A model generated the notes under the pieces. The model was not told the DNA's origin. It searched no databases and saw only the letters and a program-made list of their open reading frames with translations. Below are positions 9,048 to 17,678 of a stretch of DNA of 64,000 nucleotides, one piece after another. Positions within the stretch are counted from its first letter, which is position 1. Each line of letters starts with the position of its first letter. A program made the position numbers and the translations under genes. Source of the DNA: Pullulanibacillus camelliae (GTDB lineage Bacteria > Bacillota > Bacilli > Bacillales > Sporolactobacillaceae); NCBI RefSeq assembly GCF_014642655.1, contig NZ_BMIR01000001.1:1-64000 (forward strand), given 5' to 3'.

Positions 9048-9062
9048 TTTGCTATGTCCTTC

Positions 9063-10169
9063 TTATGAAAGAGTCGACTTTTCTCGGGCAAGATCAGAGG
9101 CTCTCATTCTCTCCAAACTATCCCAAAGACCTAATAGATACATAGCACCCAGTGCTCGGTCATATAACCCGTAACCCGGGCGAGCCACTTCTCCCCAAAT
9201 CTTTCGACCATGGTCTGGCCGCACATAGCCTGAGAAATTCGTATCATGTAACGCTTTTACAATGCCATATATATCTTGAGAACCCTCTTCACTTCGATGG
9301 GCTGTTTCCTCAAAATCACCATTTTCATAAATCTTAATGTTACGGATATGCGCAAAGGGAACTCTATTTCTTTCAGAAAAGGTCCTCATAATGTCGACAA
9401 GGTCATTCTTTGGATTAGCACCTAAGGACCCCGTGCAAATCGTAAGACCGTTATATGGACTATCTACAAGCTTTGTAATGCGTTCAAGATTTGCCTTGTT
9501 CGTAACAATCCTCGGCAAACCAAATACCGACCAAGGGGGATCATCCGGATGGATAGCCATCTTGATATCGCATGCCTCAGCTACAGGGATAATTTTTTCT
9601 AGGAAATACTGTAAATGATCAAATAAATCTTCCTCTGTCACATCTTTATAGAGCTCAAAAAGATGTTTAATGGTTTTCAATCGCTCAGGCTCCCAGCCTG
9701 GCATGGAGAAACCTTCTGAGGCACCCTCCATTCTATTGACAAGGACTATTGGATCAATCGTCTCAATTTTACTTTTTTCATAAGCAAGAGCAGTGGATCC
9801 ATCTGGGAGTGGCTTAGCAAGATCAGACCGCGTCCAATCAAAGACAGGCATAAAATTATAACAAATAACCTTGACGCCTACTGTAGAAAGATTGCGCATC
9901 GTTTCTATATAATTTGCAATATACCGGTCGCGTGTTGGTAGTCCTAATTTAATATCCTCATGAACATTGACGCTTTCAATTACCTCTAGGCTTAAGCCTT
10001 TTTCCTGAATCTCCTTTTTTAACGCCATAATGCGTTCAAGCGGCCACACTTCACCGACTGGGATATCAAATAAAGCACCAACAATACCATTTACACCTGG
10101 AATCTGTTTGATTTGCTCCAATGTGACGCTATCATCATCGCTACCAAACCAGCGAAATGTCATTTTCAT
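9063..10169 (-). CDS. uxuA: Mannonate dehydratase
   Basis: This enzyme dehydrates D-mannonate to 2-keto-3-deoxy-D-gluconate in the glucuronate pathway, acting after the fructuronate reductase encoded at 5477. The 368-residue protein begins [26 protein letters not shown], the typical UxuA opening. It contains the metal-site blocks [17 protein letters not shown] and [10 protein letters not shown], and [12 protein letters not shown] near residues 315-326. Length is normal for the family. Start is ATG behind AAAGGGAG. It lies downstream of the Nif3-like gene and directly upstream of the GH67 remnant. Assignment is secure. Confidence 0.95.
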   Translation of the reverse strand: MKMTFRWFGSDDDSVTLEQIKQIPGVNGIVGALFDIPVGEVWPLERIMALKKEIQEKGLSLEVIESVNVHEDIKLGLPTRDRYIANYIETMRNLSTVGVKVICYNFMPVFDWTRSDLAKPLPDGSTALAYEKSKIETIDPIVLVNRMEGASEGFSMPGWEPERLKTIKHLFELYKDVTEEDLFDHLQYFLEKIIPVAEACDIKMAIHPDDPPWSVFGLPRIVTNKANLERITKLVDSPYNGLTICTGSLGANPKNDLVDIMRTFSERNRVPFAHIRNIKIYENGDFEETAHRSEEGSQDIYGIVKALHDTNFSGYVRPDHGRKIWGEVARPGYGLYDRALGAMYLLGLWDSLERMRASDLAREKSTLS

Positions 10170-10189
10170 TTTTGTTTACTCCCTTTTTA

Positions 10190-10312
10190 TTAATGTTGAT
10201 TTTCTCTGTTAGGAGGGTGGATCCAAGACAATCCTTCTATTTTTTCTTTTTCTATACATTCAACAATAAAAGACTGCTTGCCATACAAGTCTCCACCGCA
10301 TTCTTTGTACAT
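10190..10312 (-). CDS. Possible 40-residue ORF or gene fragment
   Basis: A short frame between the Nif3-like gene and uxuA encodes a peptide beginning MYKECGGDLYGKQSFIVECI and ending WIHPPNRENQH. The upstream sequence GAAAGTA is a poor ribosome binding site. I do not recognise the family. The even composition and absence of low complexity hint at a degraded gene, which would fit the decay seen in this block, but a chance frame is equally possible. Confidence 0.25.
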   Translation of the reverse strand: MYKECGGDLYGKQSFIVECIEKEKIEGLSWIHPPNRENQH

Positions 10313-10326
10313 TACTTTCAAGTAGG

Positions 10327-11115
10327 TCAAATGACTTGAAAAAGCGGCTGATTAGAAATAAAGTGAATGGGAATATTCGGAAATTTTATTTTTAGGCCTT
10401 CAGCAAGGGCCTTCATACCAGGGCTCTCACTCTCTGAATGTCCCAATACCATTAATGCCTTGTGTTTTCCTTGGTCAATCGCATCGCGTACATATTCCGG
10501 AGTTTCCCACTCAGGTCCTTCTCCGGTAATGATCAAATCAAGATTTTCCTTTTCAAATAATGGAAGCGCCGTCTGTCCTCCACCTCGATATCCCACCAAT
10601 AGCCCTACTCGACTACATGGCATGGATAAGTCGCCTTGGACACGTACGAAAGGCAGCTTCAATGTTGTTTTTACATAGTCAGATAAGACTTTTAAAGGGC
10701 GCTTTGGAAGTTTTAATAGTGTACTGATGAGTAACTGCTTCTCAATATAAGGTTGCCATCTTAATGCCTTCACCAAAGCAGCTGTTATGCCATCGGGCTG
10801 ATAGCGATGAATATGGTCATGAAAACGATAGATGGCTAGGCCCGCTTGTTCAATTGCTTTTAGCTTTCCTTCAAAAACCGGATCATGTGTCAATAAATCA
10901 GAATCATGATGGCTATAAAAAGCACCTTCATGCGTGATAAGAAGGTTAGCTCCGACCTCCACGGCTTGCTGGATGGCTTGGTGTGTTGCCATGAAAGTGG
11001 TCGCAATCCCTGTTATTCTTGTATTTGGATCACCAAACTTAAGGATATCCACCGTATTTTCAATGGGACCTACCGAATCTGTTAGATGATCTATGACATC
11101 CTGTACGTTGGTCAT
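10327..11115 (-). CDS. Nif3-like (DUF34) metal-binding protein
   Basis: This is a Nif3/YqfO-type protein of 262 residues. The N-terminal part ends in LLITHEGAFYSHHD, with His residues of the family's dinuclear metal site, and the C-terminal part has LDLIITGEGPEWETPEY and MVLGHSESESPG. The usual paired-His motif HHP is replaced by HEG here. The start is ATG at 11115 behind GGGGGGATAAAC, which removes 14 residues from the longest frame. It lies between the permease genes and uxuA, 55 bases after the permease, so it is probably co-transcribed. Family function is unsettled; being inside a sugar importer/uronate operon suggests a hydrolase-like role on a sugar derivative, which is inference. Confidence 0.75.
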   Translation of the reverse strand: MTNVQDVIDHLTDSVGPIENTVDILKFGDPNTRITGIATTFMATHQAIQQAVEVGANLLITHEGAFYSHHDSDLLTHDPVFEGKLKAIEQAGLAIYRFHDHIHRYQPDGITAALVKALRWQPYIEKQLLISTLLKLPKRPLKVLSDYVKTTLKLPFVRVQGDLSMPCSRVGLLVGYRGGGQTALPLFEKENLDLIITGEGPEWETPEYVRDAIDQGKHKALMVLGHSESESPGMKALAEGLKIKFPNIPIHFISNQPLFQVI

Positions 11116-11170
11116 GTTTATCCCCCCAGTCGTCATAACAAGGAACGCTTCATTCAAAGCTGGAACAGCT

Positions 11171-12013
11171 CTAGCCTTTTAATCCTTGGGTTGCAATGCC
11201 TTCTACTAAATAGCGTTGGAAGATCAAAAAGATAATAAATACAGGAATAACCGAGACAATCGACATGGCGAACATGTCTCCCCACTGTGTGTTACCCATA
11301 TTTGTCATAAACATGCTTAGTCCAAGGGAAACGGTGTAAATTTTAGGATTAGAAAGATAGATTAATTGGCCAAAAAAGTCATTCCAGGTCCAATAAAAGG
11401 AAAAGATGGACATCGTGATGATCGCAGGTTGAGCGAGTGGGAAAATGACCGAACGAAATAGGCGAAAGGGACTGCACCCGTCGATTAAAGCAGCTTCGTC
11501 CAGATCCTTAGGAATCCCACGGACAAATTGCACCATCAAATAAATGAAGAAAGGGACTGTTCCAAGAAAACTCGGCAGCATCAAAGGAACAAAGGTGTTA
11601 ACCAAACCGATCTTATGAAAGATAATATACTGAGGAATCATTACAACCTGTGCCGGCAGCATCATCGTCGCAAACATAAATCCTATAAAAAAGCGACGCG
11701 GTGTAAACCGTAGTCTAGCAAAAGCAAAGCCCGTTAGCGATGAACTGAATATTGTGCCCACGACAACAACGGCTGAAACTAAGAAGGAATAGAGAAACAT
11801 AGGACCAAAATTCATTCCCGCATCCCCACTGAAGCCTGCCAAATAATGCTTGAACGTCCATGTTTTAGGCCATAGGTTAGAGGTTGAAAAAATCTCTGTA
11901 TCCGGCTTAAAAGAAGAAGATAACATCCAGAAAATCGGGTAGATCATGATTAGCGTTACAATAATCAGAACGACATGCCGGATAATGGATTTCGACATAG
12001 AGCTTCTAGTCAT
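11171..12013 (-). CDS. Sugar ABC transporter permease, MalG/AraQ type
   Basis: This is a 280-residue membrane subunit with six hydrophobic segments and the EAA loop DLDEAALIDGCSPFRLFRSVIFPLAQP near residues 178-204. It pairs with the permease encoded just upstream, 15 bases away. Start is ATG with AAGGTGGTG upstream. The importer genes lie between a GntR/FCD regulator and uxuA, so aldouronic acids or other uronate-containing oligosaccharides are the likely cargo, as for the Geobacillus AguEFG system. That is an inference from context. Confidence 0.87.
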   Translation of the reverse strand: MTRSSMSKSIIRHVVLIIVTLIMIYPIFWMLSSSFKPDTEIFSTSNLWPKTWTFKHYLAGFSGDAGMNFGPMFLYSFLVSAVVVVGTIFSSSLTGFAFARLRFTPRRFFIGFMFATMMLPAQVVMIPQYIIFHKIGLVNTFVPLMLPSFLGTVPFFIYLMVQFVRGIPKDLDEAALIDGCSPFRLFRSVIFPLAQPAIITMSIFSFYWTWNDFFGQLIYLSNPKIYTVSLGLSMFMTNMGNTQWGDMFAMSIVSVIPVFIIFLIFQRYLVEGIATQGLKG

Positions 12014-12028
12014 TCGTCACACACCACC

Positions 12029-12955
12029 TTAAACATCATATTTGACCCAGAGTTTTGAAGTGAGGAAGATAATACTCGAGCAGATTGCAATGATAATTAA
12101 CAAAATAATCGATAATGCTGAAGCATACCCCATATGGAAATAGCTAAATGCTTGTTGATACAAGTAATAGACATAGAATAATGTAGAGTTCATCGGACCA
12201 CCACTCGTAATAATATAGACCTGAGTAAAGACCATAAATGAAGAAATGGTTCCCATTAATAGATTAAAAAAGACAATAGGTGAAAGCATCGGCCAAGTAA
12301 TATTGAAAAATCTTCTCATCGGTGACGCCCCATCAATGGTTGCCGCCTCATAGAGATAATTTGGAATCTGCTTAATTCCAGCCAAAAAAATAACCATTTC
12401 TGATCCAAATTGCCAGACACTTAATAAGATCAACACGATGATCGCTGTTGAAGGATTACCAATCCAATTCGGACCATGAATGCCAACCATACCGAGCAGT
12501 GAGTTGATGGGGCCATCATTAGCAAAGAGGTTCTTCCAGCCAATCGATATCCCAACACTCCCACCGATTAAAGAGGGTAGGTAAATTAATGCCCGATAAA
12601 GACCGATGCCACGCACCTCCTTGCTTAATAGCAGGGCGACTAAAAGCGAAGCAATAAGTCGTGCTGGTACAGAGATAACCACATAAATTAATGTTGACCG
12701 AATGGATACCCAAAAATTAGGGTCATCTAATATTTGCGAAAAATTACGAATTCCTGTCCAATGTGCGGCGCTCAATAAATCGTAATCTGTGAAAGCGAGG
12801 TAAAAGGTAAACAACATTGAACCAACCGTAAGAAAAAGCATACCTATAAGCCAAGGGGTCAAGAAGGCGTAGGCGGTCAAATTTCTTTGGCGGGCTGTTT
12901 GCAGGCCTTGTTTTGCCTTTCGCTTTGACACTCCAGTGCGCACTTGAGCTTCCAT
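12029..12955 (-). CDS. Sugar ABC transporter permease, MalF/UgpA type
   Basis: This is the 308-residue partner permease. It opens with a charged segment, then YAFLTPWLIGMLFLTVGSML as the first membrane helix, and carries the EAA loop YLYEAATIDGASPMRRFFNITWP and the TSGGPMNSTLFYVYYLYQQAF block. The start is ATG at 12955 behind AAAGGAGGTTTTCATA; the longer frame from 12976 would begin upstream of this site. A perfect 12-bp stem-loop ends exactly where the ribosome binding site begins (12969-13007), so translation may respond to RNA structure. Confidence 0.87.
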   Translation of the reverse strand: MEAQVRTGVSKRKAKQGLQTARQRNLTAYAFLTPWLIGMLFLTVGSMLFTFYLAFTDYDLLSAAHWTGIRNFSQILDDPNFWVSIRSTLIYVVISVPARLIASLLVALLLSKEVRGIGLYRALIYLPSLIGGSVGISIGWKNLFANDGPINSLLGMVGIHGPNWIGNPSTAIIVLILLSVWQFGSEMVIFLAGIKQIPNYLYEAATIDGASPMRRFFNITWPMLSPIVFFNLLMGTISSFMVFTQVYIITSGGPMNSTLFYVYYLYQQAFSYFHMGYASALSIILLIIIAICSSIIFLTSKLWVKYDV

Positions 12956-12968
12956 TATGAAAACCTCC

Positions 12969-13007
12969 TTTAACACGGTGACTTACAAAAAAAGCCACCG
13001 TGTTAAA
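12969..13007 (-). other. 12-bp stem-loop abutting the permease RBS
   Basis: The arms TTTAACACGGTG and CACCGTGTTAAA are perfectly complementary, with a 15-base U-rich loop on the RNA. The distal arm is followed immediately by GGAGG of the permease ribosome binding site. It separates the binding-protein gene from the permease genes and could protect the upstream message, attenuate read-through or tune initiation of the permease. Confidence 0.8.
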
Positions 13008-13024
13008 TTATTGTGAAGAAGATA

Positions 13025-14317
13025 TCATCCTTGTGAGAGTGCTTGATTAGCCTGTTGCATAAATTCGTCCGCTGCTTTGCTTGGAGTCAATCGCTTATTT
13101 TGCACTTGTTGAGAAATATTTTTTAATGTATCTCCCATGCTTCCTGCTCCCGGAGGATCTAGCTTAACTGGTGTTGCCACCTTTTCGATTTTTTCCATGA
13201 TGTCATCTTGCTTTTTAACAGTCGCATCCTTCGTTGTTTCAGCATTTTTCTTCATATTGGCTGTGTTTGCTGGGATTCCTCGATCATTTTGGAAAAGTTG
13301 TGACACCTTAGGATCATTTTCAAGAAAATTAATCAACTTTGCTGCAGCATCAGCATGTTGGGTCTTTGAAGACATCGCCCAGTACATGGCTGGATGGAGT
13401 GGATATGGTTTATTGTCATTGCCCCATTCTGGAAGAAGACCTCTTATAATAGGCTTACCGAGATCTTGTTCAAATTCGCCACCAGTTCCTAGGAATAACC
13501 ACGCAAAGGCCGTCTTTGCTTTGACAAATGGACTGGATGGGTGATCATTATGATTATAGGCCGCACTTTCCTGTGCTGTCGGAACGCCACCTTTTTCTTG
13601 TAAGTCTAACCAATACTGGAACCATTCAGTAAGTGTTTTCTTTGACATCCCAAGGGATTTTCCATCAGAAGAATATAAGTTTTCATTCTTGGTTCTAGCA
13701 AAATAATCTAAGAATGCAGTTTGTTCCATCTCATCTGGCATACCGTAAACCCCTGTTTTTTTATAGATGGTTTCACATAGCTTCGCTAAATCATCCCAAG
13801 TATAATTGCCTGTTGGAAAGTCTACGCCAGCATTTTTGAGAATCTCAGGATTATAAATGAAGATCTGGGCATTGAGTGCTGTTGTTAATGCATAAAGTTT
13901 TCCATTGAGTTTACCAAGAGCCACAGTGTTCTTATCAAGTCCCGAGGTGTCGACTTTTGTCTTGGATAAATCCATTAATTGATTTTTGCTCGCATACTCA
14001 TTTAAGCGTGACCCATCCATTTGCATTACATCAGGGGCACCTCCACCCGCAGCTTCTGTTGAAAGCTTTTGCCAATAACTATCCCAAGAGGTATATTCCA
14101 TCGTTACATGAATATTTGGATACTTTTTTTCAAAAAGCTTGATCGCTTCTTTCGTTTGTTTTGTACGTGTTGGATTGGTCCACCAAGAGAATTTAATGGT
14201 TACGGATTTATCTCCCGATGAGCTGGAACTGTCATTGTTCCCACAACCGACTAATAACAGCAACAAAGACATACTGATCGAAAGAAAAATAACAAAACTC
14301 TTTTTCATACGTTTCAT
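13025..14317 (-). CDS. ABC sugar-binding lipoprotein
   Basis: This is a family 1 extracellular solute-binding protein of about 430 residues. The start is ATG at 14317 (MKRMKKSFVIF) behind AGGAGGGG; the longest frame would begin 60 bases upstream without a good site. Signal peptide and lipobox LLVGC place the lipidated residue at Cys25. Characteristic blocks are GGGAPDVMQMDGS and YTWDDLAKLCETIYKKTG. It is the first gene of SBP-permease-permease followed by the Nif3-like and uxuA genes. Two perfect cre sites lie upstream (14424-14438 and 14554-14568), so CcpA repression is expected. Confidence 0.88.
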   Translation of the reverse strand: MKRMKKSFVIFLSISMSLLLLLVGCGNNDSSSSSGDKSVTIKFSWWTNPTRTKQTKEAIKLFEKKYPNIHVTMEYTSWDSYWQKLSTEAAGGGAPDVMQMDGSRLNEYASKNQLMDLSKTKVDTSGLDKNTVALGKLNGKLYALTTALNAQIFIYNPEILKNAGVDFPTGNYTWDDLAKLCETIYKKTGVYGMPDEMEQTAFLDYFARTKNENLYSSDGKSLGMSKKTLTEWFQYWLDLQEKGGVPTAQESAAYNHNDHPSSPFVKAKTAFAWLFLGTGGEFEQDLGKPIIRGLLPEWGNDNKPYPLHPAMYWAMSSKTQHADAAAKLINFLENDPKVSQLFQNDRGIPANTANMKKNAETTKDATVKKQDDIMEKIEKVATPVKLDPPGAGSMGDTLKNISQQVQNKRLTPSKAADEFMQQANQALSQG

Positions 14318-14423
14318 GTATTCCCCTCCTAAAATGGCAATGTTTATTATGACAATTTTCATTGAATACCTATCCATCGTTAAAACACTGCTGATGCTCG
14401 TGTCACATCTTCCTCACCTCCCA

Positions 14424-14438
14424 AGATAACGCTTTCAT
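14424..14438 (-). promoter_or_regulatory. cre site (CcpA)
   Basis: On the minus strand ATGAAAGCGTTATCT fits the WTGNAANCGNWNNCW consensus at every constrained position. It lies about 110 bases upstream of the binding-protein start and predicts glucose repression of the uronate importer operon. Confidence 0.75.
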
Positions 14439-14553
14439 TTATTGCGATCATTATTTTGTTGAATAAGCCAACTCAATCTATTTAAACCATGACTAAAATC
14501 ACCTATGACCACAGATGACACTTGCCTTGCTTTACAAGAGTTTAGCGACTTAT

Positions 14554-14568
14554 AGAAAGCGTTTGCAT
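14554..14568 (-). promoter_or_regulatory. cre site (CcpA)
   Basis: On the minus strand ATGCAAACGCTTTCT matches the cre consensus perfectly. It lies 25 bases downstream of the GntR/FCD stop codon and upstream of the importer operon, in the same intergenic stretch as the other cre site. Confidence 0.75.
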
Positions 14569-14592
14569 AGCTGTTTAAAAAAATTTTACGCA

Positions 14593-15282
14593 TTACGATT
14601 TCTGTGGATTAAAGTACTCTGGGTAGCGTTCAATTAAAATTTCTTTTTCAAAAACAGCCAAGCGGAGATGCTTAATAATGACCTGTTCTACTTTATCTGA
14701 CTCTTTATTTTTAATGAGATTAAAAATTTCCTTATGCTGAGAAATGATAATATCCCAATCCAAGCTCGATGATAGTCTCAAAATCCTCAAACGGTTAAAG
14801 TGGCTGTTCATCTGTTGCAGCATATTCCAAGAACGCACTTTGCCACATCCATAAAATAGAAGCCTGTGAAACTCATCATCCAATTGATACATTCTAGAGT
14901 AGTTGCCTTTGTTACTTGACAGATCCTGCGTCGCAATATTCGTCTCTAATTGAAATAAATAATCCTCAGAAAACTCCTTACATGCTTCCCTGACAATGGC
15001 TCGTTCAATATTCTCCCTGACGAACCTTGCTTCTTCTACATGCTCCAAATCAATAAAAGAAACGAAAGTGCCGCTTTGCGGATATATCTCAAGCAATTCT
15101 TCTTGAGATAGTTTTAAAAAAGCCTCACGGACAGGGGTACGACTGACTTGAAGTTTTTCTGCTACTTCTTTTTCAGAGAGCTTTGTACCTGGCTTAAGTT
15201 CCAGATTTAAGATTAATCTTTTTAGCGTTTCATAAGTTAATTCGCCCGTTGAACGGTTCGAGCGATTCGGTATACTTTGCAA
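14593..15282 (-). CDS. GntR-family regulator with FCD domain
   Basis: This is a FadR/UxuR-type transcription factor of about 229 residues. The winged helix spans roughly residues 12-75, with LKPGTKLSEKEVAEKLQVSR followed by TPVREAFLKL as the recognition region. The C-terminal FCD helical domain has the metal-ligand pattern DDEFHRLLFYG and ISQHKEIFNLI. The start is TTG at 15282 behind AGAGGTGA; an in-frame GTG at 15303 lacks spacing. It lies upstream of and in line with the uronate importer, so it probably senses a uronate or aldonate and controls that block. A perfect inverted repeat at 15313-15331 is a candidate self-operator. Confidence 0.85.
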   Translation of the reverse strand: MQSIPNRSNRSTGELTYETLKRLILNLELKPGTKLSEKEVAEKLQVSRTPVREAFLKLSQEELLEIYPQSGTFVSFIDLEHVEEARFVRENIERAIVREACKEFSEDYLFQLETNIATQDLSSNKGNYSRMYQLDDEFHRLLFYGCGKVRSWNMLQQMNSHFNRLRILRLSSSLDWDIIISQHKEIFNLIKNKESDKVEQVIIKHLRLAVFEKEILIERYPEYFNPQKS

Positions 15283-15312
15283 ACAATCACCTCTATTCAA
15301 CACAGTTTTGTA

Positions 15313-15331
15313 ATACTAATCATATTAGTAT
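15313..15331. promoter_or_regulatory. Perfect inverted repeat, candidate GntR operator
   Basis: ATACTAAT and ATTAGTAT flank CAT, giving perfect 8-bp arms 31 bases upstream of the GntR/FCD start codon. Dimeric GntR proteins bind such sites, so autoregulation is likely. A second, weaker repeat (ACTAC-TATG-GTAGT, 15410-15423) lies further upstream in the same stretch. Confidence 0.6.
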
Positions 15332-15561
15332 GGCAGTTACTCCAAAAAAATATTCGACAGGTATCGAATTGAAATTAATGCGTTTTCTCATTATTACTAT
15401 TTTAATAATACTACTATGGTAGTTCGCCTTACAAGCATATTAACAGTTTATTAGAAAAAGTGCAACAGCTATTTTTAAATTTTTATAACTTTTAATCAAG
15501 TCAAAATCATACGAATAGATATCGTGGTATATGCCTAGTATTAATCAATCTAAAAAAGAAA

Positions 15562-15826
15562 GAGACTGAGACAAAACTAAAAGGGCTAACCCTCATACCG
15601 AACGATAAGATTTTAAAAGGAAATAGAGAAATTGAAAGCGCAGTCAAAATGCGGAGACTCCAGCGGGAAGTGGGAGATCGATAAGCCCCCGCAGCGCGAA
15701 GGCGTGAAGAGGCTTACCACTCCCCCGCGGAAAGCGAAGAGTTTGGCGGTGCCCTTCATGATGCACCAAAAAGCCGAACGCATGCGCTCGACTTCTTTAT
15801 GTGCTAAATATTTCTGTCCCAGCCCC
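15562..15826. repeat. MITE-like Bacillales intergenic repeat, copy 1
   Basis: The segment opens with GAGACTGAGACAAAAC and closes with the complement of GGGGCTGGGACAGAAA, degenerate terminal repeats like those of the IS1182-type element at 16469-17710. The interior has the GC-rich palindromic block seen again at 56640-56770 (GCGGGAAGTGGGAGATCG, ACTCCCCCGCGGAAAGCG), and the left part (CGAACGATAAGATTTTAAAA) recurs near 48345. It fills the gap between the GntR gene and the VOC gene. No coding function is apparent. Confidence 0.7.
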
Positions 15827-15860
15827 AATTGTAATTTTAGTACTCTCATGTAAGATAACC

Positions 15861-16262
15861 CTAAATATTTAAATCCTTTTGTTCAACATTTAATTCAATT
15901 AAATTACCATCGGGATCATGGCAAAATATTTGTGAAAATCCACTGGTACTATAAGGCTTTTCCACAATATCTACCGGCTTTCCCTTTAAATACTCCAACG
16001 CTTTTTTATAGTCCTTGATGCGGATAGCCATATGCCCATCTTTCGTATCAATGCTATCCGTTTTCCTTAAGGTCTTAGATTCAGGGTGAACAATTAAATG
16101 CAGCTGCCCATTCCCCACCTGATACCATGCGCCGGGGAAATCAAAGGGAGGACGCTTAAGCTCAGGCAAACCTAAAATCCCTCCGTAAAATTGTTTTGCC
16201 TTTTCCAGATCGGTCACAGCTAAACTCACATGGTGTAAATGATCAATATCAATCAAAATCAT
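15861..16262 (-). CDS. VOC-superfamily (glyoxalase-like) protein
   Basis: This is a 133-residue single-module vicinal oxygen chelate protein. It begins with LHHVSLAVTDLEKAKQFYGGILGLPE and ends with FCHDPDGNLIELN, the two half-folds typical of lactoylglutathione lyase-like and fosfomycin-resistance-like enzymes. Metal-ligand candidates are the His of HHVSL, His53 or so in LHLIVHPE and the Glu of NLIELN. The ribosome binding site is AAAGGGGATG. It is flanked on both sides by repeats and IS debris, so its neighbours say nothing about function. The reaction catalysed is unknown. Confidence 0.8.
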   Translation of the reverse strand: MILIDIDHLHHVSLAVTDLEKAKQFYGGILGLPELKRPPFDFPGAWYQVGNGQLHLIVHPESKTLRKTDSIDTKDGHMAIRIKDYKKALEYLKGKPVDIVEKPYSTSGFSQIFCHDPDGNLIELNVEQKDLNI

Positions 16263-16909
16263 TCATCCCCTTTCCAATAATCATTCCATAGTCAATTATG
16301 GTTGCTTCAAAGCATAGCAACCCTATCTCTATTCAATACTTCTCCGAACCGTGTACATATTCCTCTTTCCACATTTTACTCCTTTCATAAATTGAAATAG
16401 AAAGACGCCAAGCCCTTAAACCTAAGACAAACGAGATATTCTATTCTTTGATTCGTCTAACAGCTAAAGAGGGGCTGGGAAAAAACCCAGTAAATTAAGA
16501 GTGGCATCTACCAAAAATTAGCAATTGCTACTCCATTGAATTAAAAAGTATAAAATTCTGTTTGTCATCGGAATTGGCAAGGTTGATTTCCGCTACAGAA
16601 CGCTCACTTTCCTCATGCCCACACCCGGGGTCCCCGAAAAGGGTGCACTTTACTTTTTGGGGTGGTATTGATGTGGGTAGGGGCGGCGTTGTCACAGGAC
16701 GTGACGTTTTAACCGATCGTCCTTAGTGGCCTCAGCTCACTTGGGAATGGACGATCTGTTTCCCAAGTATTTGTGATTAAAAGTCCCCTGTTCCTGCGTC
16801 TACGCGTACGGCTTCGAAGTCAGCTTTCTCGGAACAACTCGACGTTTATTTGTGAAGTAACGCTGGCCCCGTTCCTGAAGGCGCCAGAGCGTCTTTCGCT
16901 CCAATCCAC

Positions 16910-17623
16910 TTGAAAACCGACGATACTTTTAGTATTAAAACCCTGACTTATGATGTCTTTCCCAATCCAACGGATACACGCACGTTGTTTCCTTTTCTAA
17001 ATAACATCGAGAAACACTTTTTCGAACTCCCGCATTATATCGTCGCAGACGCCGGTTATGGAAGCGAACAAAATTATGAAGATGTCCTAGAAAATCGGAA
17101 ACGCATACCCCTTATCACGTATAATATGCATCGTAAAGAGAAGAAAAAGAAGTATAAGCAAAACCCTTTTCATGTCGCTCATTGGGCATATGATAAAGAA
17201 AGTGACGCATTCCCCTGTCCAAATGGCAAAAAAGTAATAGTCCTCTACCCTTCGAAACGAAAAGACAAAACAGGTTTTACACGACCGTTTAAATGCGTGC
17301 GAAGACTGTTCGGACTGTTCATTACGTTGGCAATGTACGAAAGAGAAGGAAGAGAATCCTCGAAGAGTTTATGACAATGAGAAATGGGAACCACAAAAAG
17401 AAGCGATTAGAAAACAGCTTTCGGAAGAGAAAACTGGTGAAATCTACGGCAAGCGTAAAAGTGACGTAGAACCAGTTCTTGGATTTCTGAAGGCGAATTT
17501 GCGTTTCACTCGTACGTCAGTGCGAGGCAAAGAGAAAGTAGAAAATGGATTCGGCTTTGCGTTTATGGCAGTGAACTTAAGAAAGTACACTGCCCAAACG
17601 CTAAATATAGCGATTGATGAATA
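16910..17623 (+). pseudogene. IS1182-family transposase, 5'-truncated and frameshifted
   Basis: The first frame runs from MKTDDTFSIKTLTYDVF through the DDE-type block HYIVADAGYGSEQNYE and KRIPLITYNMHRKE to near 17290. The continuation is in another frame: a Cys-rich segment CEDCSDCSLRWQCTK, then KRKSDVEPVLGFLKANLRFT and GFAFMAVNLRKYT to a TAA at 17621-17623. Together these make only the C-terminal half of a 450-500-residue transposase. The N-terminal part including the helix-turn-helix is missing. Confidence 0.85.
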
Positions 17624-17629
17624 ATTCAA

Positions 17630-17678
17630 CTAAAAAAGGTTCCCATCATCCAAAAATAGATAACGGGAGCCTTTTTTC
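17630..17678 (+). terminator. Terminator-like hairpin at the IS end
   Basis: AAAAAAGGTTCCC pairs with GGGAGCCTTTTTT (one G-U pair), with about 20 bases between the arms and U-runs on both strands. It follows the transposase stop codon. It could also stop transcription on the minus strand coming from the arabinose operon. Confidence 0.65.

Noticed and set aside
13137-13544. 135-codon plus-strand frame inside the second binding-protein gene
   Set aside because: Antisense shadow; hydrophobic runs arise from complementing the sense codons.
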